DNA of 64,000 nucleotides from Tetrapyrgos nigripes (Eukaryota; Basidiomycota; Agaricomycetes; Agaricales; Campanellaceae), in the NCBI GenBank assembly GCA_013368315.1, contig JAACJM010000033.1, forward strand, positions 310,001 through 374,000. Reading direction: 5' to 3'. The translations under genes were made by a program, and so were the position numbers. Within the stretch, counting starts at the first letter, position 1. The number at the start of each line of letters is the position of its first letter. The notes beneath the pieces were generated by a model. That model saw nothing but the letters and a program-made list of their open reading frames with translations, did no database searches and had not been told where the DNA came from. Positions 33,186 through 44,658 of the stretch are shown here, piece after piece.

Positions 33186-33698
33186 ATGTCCCAACCCGCA
33201 CATTCCCGTTCTCCATCATCAGGTGGACCTCCTCCCGCCCGACAACAATCATCCTCTCGACCACCATCTCGTACAAGTCGTGGACGAAACCGCAGTCGTT
33301 CGGCATCTACTTCTCCTAGCGAGGCTTCTGATGGATTTCAACCACAACGTAACAATACCCAACGACGGAAACCTCAACGACAAGGTAGTGGACGGGGTAA
33401 AGGAGGAGGAGGTCTGGGTGGTCTAGGCGATCTTGGAGGCGGCGGACTTCCCATGGTCAACGAGCTAGGAGACACGGTTAATAACACCGTCGGTGGTGCA
33501 GTGGATACGGTGGGCAAAACTGTTGGTGGTGTGGGAGACGCCGTTGGTGGTGTCGTCGGTGGAGTGGCGGGTGGAGGTGGTGATAAACCGTTGAAGTTGA
33601 GGCTGGATCTTAACCTTGACGTCGCAGTTGAGTTGAAGGCGCGTGTGCATGGTGATTTGACGATAGCGCTGTTGTGCGTGTTTTCTTTTGGTTTTTGA
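33186..33698 (+). CDS. Ser/Pro/Arg then Gly-rich small protein, conserved C-terminus
   Basis: The first good ATG is at 33186 (MSQPAHSRSPSS). The upstream TTG reading is not a start. The N-terminal half is rich in Ser, Pro, Gln and Arg, followed by GRGKGGGGLGGLGDLGGGG. A VGG/TVG repeat comes next (NNTVGGAVDTVGKTVGG), and then a conserved-looking end KLRLDLNLDVAVELKARVHG and DLTIALL. A GTGCGT donor at 33675 could join an exon after 33742 and end the protein almost at once, so the exact C-terminus is open. Fungal proteins with this kind of Gly/Val repeat and tail occur near or in LEA-like loci, but I cannot assign a function. Flanked by the two DUF6987 genes. Confidence 0.6.
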   Translation: MSQPAHSRSPSSGGPPPARQQSSSRPPSRTSRGRNRSRSASTSPSEASDGFQPQRNNTQRRKPQRQGSGRGKGGGGLGGLGDLGGGGLPMVNELGDTVNNTVGGAVDTVGKTVGGVGDAVGGVVGGVAGGGGDKPLKLRLDLNLDVAVELKARVHGDLTIALLCVFSFGF

Positions 33699-34717
33699 CA
33701 ATTGCGACGCGTGTTGAATGATGACCTTTTACTTGGTTCCAGACGTTGATGACTCTGTGCGCTCCCGTCATTGTTCTCGTTCTGTTCACGTTGATGTGTA
33801 CTGCTAGTTTTATCATTGGTAAGTCGCGAGCTGGTTCGTCGTGATAGCTTTGTACTGACGCATACATTCTGTTTCTGTCGCGTTAGTTTCGTCTATTAAT
33901 CGCTCATATGCATCCGCACCTCTCTGACTTTCCATCTGATCGATGCTATCTACTCGCTTTACTACTTATTCTAGGACCTAAGATAACCTCCTTGACAGTT
34001 GTCGATTCTCTGCTCCCGGTCTTTATTCCAAATACTTTTTATAGTAGACAGGGCTATGTACTGCTATGATACCGTCACTTTTGATAATGAATAAGCATAA
34101 AAAGCATCATTGCGTATCATCCTTACTGCGGCGGATTTGCTCAGTAACGCATCGGAATAGGTTTCCTGCCAGAGTCAAGTACTGATCAAACTCATTGAAC
34201 CTACCGTTTAACCATTAATGAAACCCGCTCTTTCAGTAATACCTAATAGTCAGCGCCAGTTTTGACACCGTCATTACCCTCGCATGCGCAGTCAAGTTTT
34301 TCTAATTCAAGTCGTTCGGAAACTCCACGGAATGACGACGTTGTTATGCCCGCTCCTTCAAGCTACGCTAAAAGTTGTAGCAAAAAAAAGGCACGGTCCA
34401 GGAGTCCAGGAGAGGCACGGCATATATAACCCATACCATAACTATGACCACGATGATATCAGATGCCATTGTAGAAGCGTAGCTGCGGTTGCTGAAAGCT
34501 CCATGCCAGTACGTAGGGATGAGACAAGGATGAGACAAGGATGAGGTGCAAAGCGGAGCTTGAGACCCAAAGGCAAGAGGAGAGGGGGGAGAGGAGGGTT
34601 TAAAAGAGCTGGGTGGAAGGTAAGAATGGTTAGAATTCCGAGTCCTACTCACTCGACGAACAACAACACCTACACCTATCCATCCAATCCTTTCCAACTA
34701 AGCTCGATAACGACACG
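33699..34717. other. Intergenic region upstream of DUF6987 copy B
   Basis: Contains the possible second exon of the Gly-rich gene near 33742-33830, whose frame codes TLMTLCAPVIVLVLFTLMC if a weaker donor is used. The rest is non-coding. A purine-rich block (GGCAAGAGGAGAGGGGGGAG) lies near 34570. Confidence 0.35.
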
Positions 34718-35566
34718 ATGTCCGACGGAAGATCCGACGACGAGAAGAGGCAAGACGCCCAGCTCGCGGAGCGTTTGAGCGTCATGATTGAGGAAGCGAA
34801 TGAGAAGGTTGTGCCATTGACGAAGCAGATTAGGAAGGTATGTTGTCTCTGTTCCGTACACCTATCCACTTTCTGAACCTGTAATTGACACTGTCATCCC
34901 CTTGTTGTTGTCGTCATTGTTAGCACATTGAAAACATGGAAGCCCGCAAAGAAAGCGACCGTGACGAACAGGAACTCACCAAGCAAGTCAAGCCCCTCTT
35001 GGAGCAGGGCGAGAAGATCCTGAACGAGACGCAGGGCAAGGTTAAAGGTGCCGATCCTGACGGCAAAGTTAGCGGGAGGGCCAAGAAGAATGTGTCCAAC
35101 CACCAGGCTACGCCGGAGGAGCAGAGGTTGGCGGAAGCTTTGAAAGTCGTAAGTACCTTCCCGTTTAGATTTTGAGAACGAGACGGCTGACCTGACTTCT
35201 CTCTTCTTTTTCCTTTTTCCCCAAAGTTGATCCAAGAAGTCGGCGGTACAATTGAATGGGCCAGAGACAAACTCAACTCGTTCCCTAAGGCCAAGAAAGA
35301 CCTCGGCCCCCTCCTGGACGCACTCGGAGCACCGCTCACGCAGATTGTTGCCGGTGTAGGAATGCTACTCGCTGGTGTCCTTAATTTGGTAGGCAACTTG
35401 CTGAGCGGGTTGGGTTTGGATGGTTTGTTGAAAGGAATCATCGGTGCGACGGTGAGTGTCCCCCTGCGAATGGCGGTTTCTGCGAGTGTTGATCTGACGT
35501 TGGGTGTTGTAGGGCCTTGACAAGATCTACAAAGGTCTTGGATTGGACAAGTGGTTGAACATGTAA
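34718..35566 (+). CDS. DUF6987 protein, copy B
   Basis: ATG at 34718 (MSDGRSDDEKRQ). Four exons: RLSVMIEEANEKVVPLTKQI, HIENMEARKESDRDEQEL with KGADPDGKVSGRAKK, IQEVGGTIEWARDKLNSF through VGMLLAGVLNLVGNLLSG, and GLDKIYKGLGLDKWLNM. Intron positions match copy A. The stop is TAA at 35564. Compared with copy A the N-terminus is shorter (about 15-20 residues) and the C-terminus ends in Met in place of TKK. The conserved charged helices and hydrophobic GL-rich tail suggest a coiled, membrane-touching protein. Function unknown. The pair arose by an inverted or translocated duplication around the Gly-rich gene. Confidence 0.85.
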
Positions 35567-37007
35567 AGGGCGACTCCAGTACTAGTATCGCCATTGCTAA
35601 TTCACGCCGACGGCTGGATATATAACGAACACACTTGTATAATTGGACGATGATAAACGCTTTTCATAATTGTCTTCAAATACTTGGAAATAGTAAACCT
35701 GTAATACGTAGATAGCTTGCATCAGTATAAAGCAATGACAAGAACGATGTACCCATACTTTATTCCCCAGAAATCAACGGAAATCCTCTGGCTAAGTTTG
35801 CGAGCTCGGCGTGCTCGCACGCATATTCTCAATTGGATCAGGACAGTTCCCGTACTGGTCCTCAGGAAGAAACGTGGACAGATAGAGTAGCTTGAACAAG
35901 CGTCCGGCATTGGAAAACGAAAAGAGAAAGACACAGCCACATTTGTCTCTTTCTGTCCTGCTGTTCCGACTCCCGAGTAGAGGCCTTGAAATACCCTCAG
36001 ACATCGCTACATCGCCTGCAATATTCTCTATAGTTACGTCTCATGAATCTTTAGAAGGGTCTTTGGTATGTCTCAGGTCTTTTTTTCTCTTGTCTTCTCG
36101 CCGAGGAGATTGACCAGAGACCAATCAGATCGACGTAGGACACACTTAGGGAGACGGGCACAATGAAGGTTGCCGGTTTGATTTACGAGCGAACTCCTGG
36201 CCGAAGATCTATCATATAATGGTTGGTTTGCCTTGGAACGGACTGCATACTTCATTGAACCAAATCTGCTGAAGTGCGTTTTACTTTCTTCTAAGTTTGC
36301 TAGTCTGTCTGATTTAGTCTTGCACTTAGGAATGCGATATGGGTATTTAGGACTTTCCGTTGGCAGGCAGATCGTTTGAAGCGCCCCGGAGTAATTGTGC
36401 TAGCAGGATTTCCATATGTTAGGGCAGTTCGAGGTATGGTTTTGTAATTCGTAGTTTGACACCAGTAAACTTAGTCTCACCTATCTAGCTCGCCGCCATA
36501 CCACCCATTGCGTTTCATCATGTCCGCAACTTCGCTCTCTCTCTTGGACTCCGGACTTCACCGTCTTTATCTCTTTACCTCCGTTCATCACGGAATGACT
36601 ATACACTGTACACACCACATTCACACAACTCGTCAAAAAATCGCAATATGTACACCACCCCGAACCCCATCCATATCCGAGAACGCATTATGTATCTCCT
36701 TCCCTGCCTCGCGTTTGACAACTATACAATATTCTTCAATTCCTCATCTCCCTATTACGACACGTTGTCATCGTGGGTTAGGGACGCCTCGGCATCTCGC
36801 ATTTCCCCAGTATTTCCCTCTGGGATTTTTGGGGCAGTTTTGTAGATTGTTGTCCCAGATTTCTACCCGCTGCCAATGGCATGAGGACCCCATGAGGTGA
36901 TCTCAAAACATAACGCCTTTCAAGTTCTGCGGATTTAGGAGCAGAGTTATAATGGGCAACACCGTTTTCGCCTCCTTTCTCTCCTTTCGGTCCCCTTTCG
37001 TACTATC
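35567..37007. other. Intergenic, no gene supported
   Basis: Short ORFs on both strands without motifs. The last ~100 bases are pyrimidine-rich (tttcgcctcctttctctcctttcgg), a typical fungal core promoter for the F-box gene that starts at 37008. Confidence 0.4.
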
Positions 37008-38904
37008 ATGTCAACACCCTCCTCCTCCTCCTCCTCCTCATCTTCAGCTTCCAACGCTTCCAATTTTGACCTTCTCTTCTCTCAAGAACTCGTAGACCTC
37101 TTCATTGACCAGCTCAGCGACACTACCCGAGATCTCAAGTCATGCAGCCTAGTCTCGTACAGATGGCTTCCACGCACTCGAAAGCATCTTTTTAACGAGC
37201 TTTCGATTCCTTGTCATAAAAGTCGCACTTGCTCCAACAAGTTCTCTGGGAGGAAGGGTAGAGGGGAAGAGTTGACGAATGAAGAGATGAAAGAGAGGAT
37301 GAAGGAGATTAACGAGTTGCTTGTGCCTTCCAAAAACCGTTCCATCGAGGAGTCGTCAACCGAGTCTCATGACGGTGGTGCTGACAATGACGGATGTACG
37401 CAAACGCATACGCTTCCACTCATAGCACATTACGTCAAAAAACTCACTCTTTGGGCTGACTACTCTTGGGGTCTACCCAATCGAATTGGACTTTATCCCC
37501 TTCATGTCTTTCCCTCTTCGTCCTTGGAGGAAATCGCCATCGTCGACTTCTTTTTCACTTCTGTCCCTCCGAATTCGAAAAGGATTCTACCGGAATTTTT
37601 GAAGACGCATCAAGGGACGTTGAAGAGTCTGAGGCTGGAACATTTGACGTTTGATAGTCCGGGAGAGTTGGTCGAGTTGATTTTGAGTGTTTGTGGGTCT
37701 GAGGATGGGTCTGGCTTTGGGTCGGGGTCCGAGTGCAAAAATTCCCCTCTACGCGATCTCTCACTCATCGACGTCAACTTTCATCCATTGGAGGATTGGA
37801 GAGTGGATAATTCACTCACCAATGATCCTCAAGTCGCCTCTAGACGAATTGCCGGGAGTGCGATTACGGGTACGGGTGTGGGTAGCGAAACTGATACCGG
37901 TGACACACTACTGGTAGACCTCCCTCGTCCGAAATTGGAGATACTGGAGATATCTTGCATCCCCGAGCTTTTGGGACCTCTATTCCTCGACCCATATGCG
38001 TTTTTCGATTTGAGCGGGTTAAAAAGATTAAAGTTGAGGACAAGTAATGGGAATGTGTATCGGTATAGGAGGATTTTTCAAGAGTTTGGGGAGAGTATTA
38101 GGGAAGTGGAGGTTGGGTTTCCGAGTGGTGAGTGTCCGTCTCGGCGTTTTCTCGCTGTTTTGGTTTTTTCTTTTTCTTTTCTTTTTCTCCTTCTATTGTC
38201 CTCGACGCTGATTTTCATTTCCTTTTGTCTGTCTAGCCCCTGAACTCCTCCTCGCACCTCTCCAACCTTTAACCAACCTAACGCATATTACTCTCCACTC
38301 GTGTTTTTATACCAACCAATTCCACGCGATACCCACCATCATCCCACTCCTACCTCGTCATAAACAACTGACGATTACGAGTAAATTTGCGTTTCCTTCG
38401 TTTCCTTGTCTAAGTGATATGGGGGCTGATGAAAACGACTCGCAAAATGGGAAGTCAGAGTCAGAAATGAGAGAGTTGAGAGAAAAAGAGATGCAGAGGA
38501 CGGTGGGGAACATTTTAGGGAATATTTTGACAAGGAGCTTGGATGAGGAGTTGGCCAACTTGTTCAGGACCAACGTTAAACCTAACAGTGACTCAGAGAC
38601 GAGCCATGAATTTGAGTCTGGGTCTAGGTCTGACACCGACGATACGACTGGGGGTGAAATTCGAAAGCAACAGAAGATTTTACCAGAGCGTATTGTGTTT
38701 GCTTTCGAGTTTCCTTGTTCTCCTCCTCCTTCTCACACTGTGCATGGGTCTGCGTCTGGCATCGGGTCCATTGATCAAGCTGGAATGAAAGACAAAACGT
38801 GTTTACCCCGGACAAGGAGTTTGAAGGTTGTCGACGTGGAGGTGATTTGTACGACGTATTTTAGGGCTGGGTACAGTCGACTCCCTCTTTTGGCATATCC
38901 CTGA
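37008..38904 (+). CDS. F-box-like protein 1
   Basis: Two exons (37008-38127, 38237-38904) joined by a 109-nt intron give about 595 residues. A poly-Ser N-terminus leads to the F-box-like FSQELVDLFIDQLSD and LKSCSLVSYRWLPRTRKHLF, the form common in Agaricomycete F-box proteins. Leucine-rich segments follow (KTHQGTLKSLRLEHLTF, PKLEILEISCIPELL, LTNLTHITLHSC). Lys/Glu-rich inserts (KERMKEINELL) and Ser/Asp/Glu-rich stretches (DSETSHEFESGSRSD) are low complexity. F-box proteins of this kind present substrates to SCF ubiquitin ligases through Skp1; the substrate is unknown. The frame is intact. Confidence 0.8.
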
Positions 38905-41059
38905 AAAGGCATAGGATTTTAGTTCTAACTTCTCCCGACTTCGTTACTATGAGTAAAGTCATCTCGCTTTTAAGGCATACTGCATGACATTTCTTTAAAT
39001 TTGGGTGTCCTAAAAGGCATACTTTTCATATATGTATGTACTATGAGGCCAGCGATATCAAAAAGATTTATTTTCTTCTCATTTTCATAGTAATTTCGCG
39101 AAAGAGTGAGCCTTAAAAAGTCGTCTCTACGTCTTGGTACCGGACGCAATGGTCCTCATTAATCATTCCCCTCGAAGTCCCATGATCATGAAGAAGGGTT
39201 AGTAAGATGTGGCTGTGTCATTATCAAACTTCTCGACTCGGACGCTCTGCGACTTTGCATCCCATGGTTCCTGGCGAAGGGCTAGTATATATGCCCTTTT
39301 CCCTGACGAAAAACTTGTTTCTAACGCGCTTTTCTTCAGACCTTTGTTGGGGACTCGGACCTTCCTGAGGGTTTTAAACATTCATACCAATAGCAAGACT
39401 AACCATGATTACTGACATTGCACAACTGGGCTGTCGCAAGCTGCAGTCCTACAAGATTGACGGTAATTAGAATCTGATTACGAGGTATGTGGTTATGCTC
39501 TTTCTATGTGATATCAGCTGTCTAACCGTTCTTGTTATACAGACAACCATCCCAGCCGCTTCCATGTCTATACTACGTTGTAGAGACATATTTGAACCAG
39601 AATGGAATCCGGAAGCGTCAGAGTGTTACAAGTTTCACCGTCGGATTTTCGAGGAAGCTGCATGGGGCTTGCGATAGCTGCTGACAGAGTTGGATTCAGG
39701 GGATGGTATGTCTTTGGTATACTGAGTGCTCGTTCTCGTGCGGTCCCTGATTCTTTTCTGTCTTTTGTCGCTTCCAGTCCTTCCTGTGACGTATCCCTAG
39801 TGGGATATTGACGTCCTGTCCCTTCCATGGTCCCAAGGATAGCAGGAAAGACTACAACGGGCCTAATGAAAGGCAAATGTCATGATCAGAAGGAAGGAAG
39901 TAAGGGAAGTTGCGCCGCCGTGGCATCTCGCTTGACTGTCCATGAAGGTGTTCCAATGTGCGTAGGCGCCCGTATTAGTCTACTTTTCCTTCATTGACCG
40001 AGTTTTGTGCGGTAGATCGCTGGGCCTCTACAAGACGAACACTCGCCTTGCTTCGGTCCTTGAGCCCGGTCAGTCGGGCTTAACGTGTATAACAGTGCGT
40101 TCTTATGCTCGTCATGTGGTGCCTTCTGATTGCTGACTTTACGATACAGGAAATTATACATGGTGCTCGGTACCGGCTTCTGAAGACTCTATCCGTTCCA
40201 CAGCGAGCGTATTCGGAAGATTCCACTAGGTCATGTCTCTCGCAGTGTCGATGAGACAGGAGGATTAAATTTGCACGGGAGGCTGCTGTGAGAGGCTGGG
40301 TTGGAGACGTTGGCTCAATTATACTATCTTTGGCTGGCGAGGTGTATGTTGCCACCCTCTTATCCACATTAGCATTCTCTAAGCCCTTAGTTCGCGATAG
40401 CATCTAGGACTGAGACATTGCTGAGACACGAAGAGAAACTACCTTGCCGAAGAGTGGTTGGTGGTTATGGCGAGACTAGTTTAGCAGACTGACCGTAGGA
40501 TTGGAGCTGGACGTCTGTGTTGAGGTGCGTTCTCTACCGTATAGCTCTGTGCATACCTGAGCATTAAAATCTTTGGTTACGCAGGTGTCTGGGTTCATCG
40601 TCACCGAGTTAGGTTTTCAGTGACTCGGTTGGCACGGCTGACCTGGGATGTGCGCTAGGGTCTTAAAGGTATGTTAGTCGTCCATTCATGCTGTGGCACT
40701 AGATGCTCATAATTACTTGCTCCAGGCATTGGTCAGACTGGTCTGCATTACCTGCAGACTTCAAGGTCGTAGCCCTGCCCAGTCTTTTTTTTGTAGTACA
40801 AATATTCCTATGATCCTTTGTGTACTTTCTTGTCTGATTTTACCCATCTTGTACTCTAAGAAGATACGCTGCATTGGTAACCATGCTCGGGTATTGGGTC
40901 TGGGGTCAAACCCTCTTACGTACGCGACATTTTTCTGTCACCTGAGAGTCTCAGACGCGTCGGCTCTTTATCTCTACCACCACCTCCACTCTCCTTTTCA
41001 CTCTTCAAAATTCCTGTTTCCGACCTCTATCGCTAGTCGTTGAGACTGACGGCTTGCAG
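38905..41059. other. Gene-poor interval of 2.1 kb
   Basis: No ORF with a motif or plausible exon set. A short ORF from the ATG at 39406 is followed by splice-like sites but leads nowhere I can support. The final ~100 bases before 41060 are C/T-rich and look like the promoter and leader of the next gene. Confidence 0.4.
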
Positions 41060-41112
41060 GTATGAAATCTATCCGACTCATCCTAACGTTTTTGACTAAC
41101 GCTTGTTTGCAG
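41060..41112 (+). other. Leader intron of F-box protein 2
   Basis: gtatga...tttgcag, 53 nt, placed just before the chosen start. It contains the ATG of the longest ORF (41062), which is therefore rejected as the start. Confidence 0.5.
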
Positions 41113-41133
41113 ATCAAAGACAGCGAGACAGGA

Positions 41134-43218
41134 ATGTCTTCTACTCCGCTTAAAATCGTGTGCGAGAGCTGCAGCGTTGATACCTCGCCTCCTTTTGCCT
41201 CCAAATACGATATCGAAGTCGAGATATCCCACCTTCACTCTTCCTTCACGCCAACTGCTCGAGAAGTCCAAAAAATCACGGCTTGCGTTGAGGCCGTTGA
41301 CCGCGAGATCGTTTGGTACAATGACGAAATTGAAAGGCTGAAGAGTTACACCGCACAATTGGAGAAGAAGAGAGAGCTTGCGGGTGCGCTGAAGATCAAG
41401 GCTCGCGCTTTACTTTCCCCGATTCGGAAAATCCCAGTCGAAATATTGGAAGAAATCTTCTATATTCATTGTCTGGAGCATGCCACTCAACTTCGAGGAG
41501 GTCTCTCCGTCTCGGCCCCAGCCTTATACCTTTCGCATGTCTGTTCGTTATGGAGGAGCGTCATCTTCGCCAGGTCAGACCTGTGGTCCAGAGTCCACAT
41601 TCACGCGGGCGAAATGAGTCAAACCGACCTTCGAATTCTCAAAGACACTCTCTCAAAGTCGAAAAAAGCACCTCTCGACATCATCGTCCATTCCGCGATC
41701 ACCAACCCTATGCAGTTGATGACCTATGACCACAACGCTGCTCGTAAAGCCTTCAAGTCTTTACTAGAGCATTCTGCGCGGTGGAGGTCTGCCGATCTCG
41801 CTATGAGTTGCAAGGTTTTCAAACTCTTCGGTGGCACTACCTTCCCTCTCCTGGAGAAGCTCGACCTCGACTTTCCTGTCGATTTCCCTGTCGATTTCAC
41901 GTGGATTAGGCCTGACGATTGGTGGCGTCTGGGTGTTAGGGGCTTGGAGTCGGCGAAGAACCTAAAGACGCTCACTATCAAGGATTATGAGCCACACATG
42001 AGCCTTGACTTCCCTTCCAGTTTCAAAAACGTCACCGACTTTTCTTTCAATTGCCTCCATGAACATTGGCTTGAGGTCGTGAGCAGTTTCCCGAAGCTCC
42101 AGAAGCTTCGTCTGCTTGACTATCTCAGCGGCTATGATACCCCTGCGTCGGCTGAATTGGTTATACAGGTTTTCTCTTCCAACGTCACTCATTTAGAAGT
42201 GACCACCTGCCACGAGGACCAGATGTACCTGAACCTCTTTTCCTGCCTTCGCCTACCCTGCTTAGAGACCCTCGAGGTTTCTTGTCTACGCGAAACTACA
42301 TGGGTCCATAACTCATTCTCGTCCATGCTATCTCGTTCACGATTTTCCTTGCATACCCTCAGCCTCGTCCTCGTATCCCTCACATACAAGGAGCTTCTCG
42401 AAATCCTATACAACACACCCTCTCTCACTCATCTCACCGTCTTACCTCTACCCGTTTGTGCCGAAACTGACCAACTCAACAACTCCACGTTTATCCATCT
42501 CCTTTCTACCAACTCTATATATTCCGTTGCTGCCTATCGCAAGCCCCATCTTCCTTTACTCACACATCTCGATTTGTGTACGTCCAGGGGATTCTTGCAT
42601 GGTCGTTTATTGGCCGGTATAAACGATTTGTTGCGTTCTCGTTCTCGCTTTACCCCTACTCCTCTCGCAGGCGCAAGTGCATCCTCATCTACCTCTACTA
42701 CAGTCCCCCTCACCTTCTTCCGCTTCCTCGGCGAACACGCTCTACGCCTTCCCCAAGACCTCTCAAAAATCAGAAAATACAAAGATTTAACCAAGCTTCC
42801 CAACGTCAAATACGAAGTTCGGGTCTACAAATTAGGACAATGTGGTTGTTCAAATGGGATGGAGACGGCAGAGTTGGACGAGAATGTAGTGAGGAAAACG
42901 AGGGTTGGGGTGATGAGTCAGAGTAGTGGTCCAAATACTAGTGCTCCTCTTACTGCGGCTGCGACGTTTGAGGCCTTGGATCTGCTGGGGAGAATGTTTA
43001 TGGGGGCTGGGAGCGGGGTTGGGGGGTATGAAGATGAGGATGACTTTGATGGAGATGAGGAGGAAGATGGATTTGGAGATGAGGAGGAAGGGGATGATGA
43101 AGATGCTTGGACTGATGGTGAGGATGGGGCTGGGTCTGGGTCGGTGGTGCTATCTGGTAATGAAGATGAGGATGAGGACGGCCATGGCGACAACGATCTC
43201 TGCAAGCATAAAGTATAA
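41134..43218 (+). CDS. F-box protein 2, CxxC-coiled-coil-F-box-LRR with acidic tail
   Basis: One long exon of about 694 codons starting MSSTPLKIVCESC. The order is an N-terminal CESC pair, a coiled coil (IVWYNDEIERLKSYTAQLEK), the F-box LLSPIRKIPVEILEEIFY with LSHVCSLWRSVIFARSDLWS, and then leucine-rich repeats (FPKLQKLRLLDYL, NVTHLEVTTCH, LPCLETLEVSCLRE). The tail is a run of Glu/Asp with Gly (EDEDDFDGDEEEDGFGDEEE) followed by a short charged end. It has the same architecture as F-box proteins 4 and 5 of this window but with an intact frame. It probably joins Skp1 in an SCF ubiquitin ligase; the substrate is unknown. Confidence 0.88.
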   Translation: MSSTPLKIVCESCSVDTSPPFASKYDIEVEISHLHSSFTPTAREVQKITACVEAVDREIVWYNDEIERLKSYTAQLEKKRELAGALKIKARALLSPIRKIPVEILEEIFYIHCLEHATQLRGGLSVSAPALYLSHVCSLWRSVIFARSDLWSRVHIHAGEMSQTDLRILKDTLSKSKKAPLDIIVHSAITNPMQLMTYDHNAARKAFKSLLEHSARWRSADLAMSCKVFKLFGGTTFPLLEKLDLDFPVDFPVDFTWIRPDDWWRLGVRGLESAKNLKTLTIKDYEPHMSLDFPSSFKNVTDFSFNCLHEHWLEVVSSFPKLQKLRLLDYLSGYDTPASAELVIQVFSSNVTHLEVTTCHEDQMYLNLFSCLRLPCLETLEVSCLRETTWVHNSFSSMLSRSRFSLHTLSLVLVSLTYKELLEILYNTPSLTHLTVLPLPVCAETDQLNNSTFIHLLSTNSIYSVAAYRKPHLPLLTHLDLCTSRGFLHGRLLAGINDLLRSRSRFTPTPLAGASASSSTSTTVPLTFFRFLGEHALRLPQDLSKIRKYKDLTKLPNVKYEVRVYKLGQCGCSNGMETAELDENVVRKTRVGVMSQSSGPNTSAPLTAAATFEALDLLGRMFMGAGSGVGGYEDEDDFDGDEEEDGFGDEEEGDDEDAWTDGEDGAGSGSVVLSGNEDEDEDGHGDNDLCKHKV

Positions 43219-44658
43219 CGACGTAGACGAGTCTCTACGCCGATTAGCATAGCAGTGGTGAGGGCTGTTGGTCCTCCGAGGGAGTCCCTAGCTTTTTGCT
43301 GTTCTTGTGGGACAACTGATTTGTGGGAGAGCTTGGAAGTGATGATAACGATTCTACACTGCATATCTGAACCGGCGCTGTCAAAGTGCTGCGCCCATAT
43401 TTTGGACTTTTCCATTTCTGCCAATGCCTACTTTTACTCAAAGACTTTAATCATGCAATTGTATCATATTTGCTTGTGTAGTGTATCTCAAGGCGCATGT
43501 GTCGCTGCTCTCTGTTTGTCAATAAATATATTCTGATACAAGTACATAGAACACTGACTATCTATCACAGAATGGTAAGACAACTACCGACATCAGCGTA
43601 GTGGGCACGTAAAAATTTCTACCCATCCCGTTTTCGAGGCATATACTTCTTACCATCCAACTCCCACTCTCTGAACCAAGAGCCAAGTACGAATATCTCG
43701 TCGGTCTCAAGGCCATAACGATTGGTTTCTTCGCTGAAGCCAACGCCATTTTCCTGCTGTTCCCCAATCCCATCAGCGTTAACGTCTCTATCTACCTATG
43801 AGGAGTCGGGCCTGACATGTACACTGGTCAACAGGTTGGCAACACCTCATCAAAGCCCGAGCTGCTGAAGAATTATCTGACATCCGAAAGCTCCACATGT
43901 TTATTTCCTCGATAGTCGACCATCAAGTGTCTGAAGCTGGGCGCTACGCCTGGCTGAGAGAGTCTCTGAAATATAGGGAAGCTAGTGGCGGATTTTGGGA
44001 TATCGTGGAGTTTGAGGTGGAGTTGGTTTAGATCGGGAAGAAAGGGAAAGACGCCGGTGTAGAGTTTTCAGTATACATATCTCGACGCGCCTCCAGTCCG
44101 TTCCGATTCTGAAGCCGGAGCCAACTTTGCCCGTTAGGCTCCTGTGCCTGGCTAGCATCCTAACCATTACCCCACCACCATCCCACCAAACTCAGCCAGA
44201 GGCCCCAAGAGACCAATCCAGGTGAGCCATCACTTGACCGTCTATTGCGCCTGACCACGACGAGGGTAATGGACAGTAGAGAAGGGACAAAGAAACTGGC
44301 AAGACCCTCGTCATGTATAGCATATAAGCACCGGCTGGTGTGTGCTGAAATGACGGTGGTCAAGATGACTCGGGGATTCGGAAGGAAGGGAAGATGATGT
44401 TCCATGGTAACGGCATGGGCAGCCACAACTGGGGGTCCAAAACGGATTATTTCACCCCTACGTATCCCTGATTCCAGGCGCGACAGACGCCATGCAATCC
44501 AGATTTCGAGCCATGCCAGTGGGAGGACAAGTCCTGGCGTCCAGCACGGGGGCCAATAAATCCACTATTGATCTATCTCGACGCGCTCCAGTCCATTCCA
44601 ACTCTGAAGCCCGACTTTGCCCGCTAGCCTCCTACCCCTAGCCATCCCTATCCTAAGC
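43219..44658. other. Intergenic with a locally duplicated segment
   Basis: Contains an ~85-bp segment at about 44080-44165 that recurs at about 44570-44655, and a shorter one (GGGAGGACAAGTCCTGGCGT near 44520) that recurs inside the end of F-box gene 3 near 44700. Otherwise only short motif-less ORFs. Confidence 0.45.

Noticed and set aside
41062..41133. Longer N-terminus of F-box protein 2 from the ATG at 41062
   Set aside because: The added codons are the body of a likely leader intron (gtatga...tttgcag).
44095..44165. A tRNA gene on the minus strand
   Set aside because: Only the A-box-like part fits; no anticodon arm or B box of normal form can be drawn.
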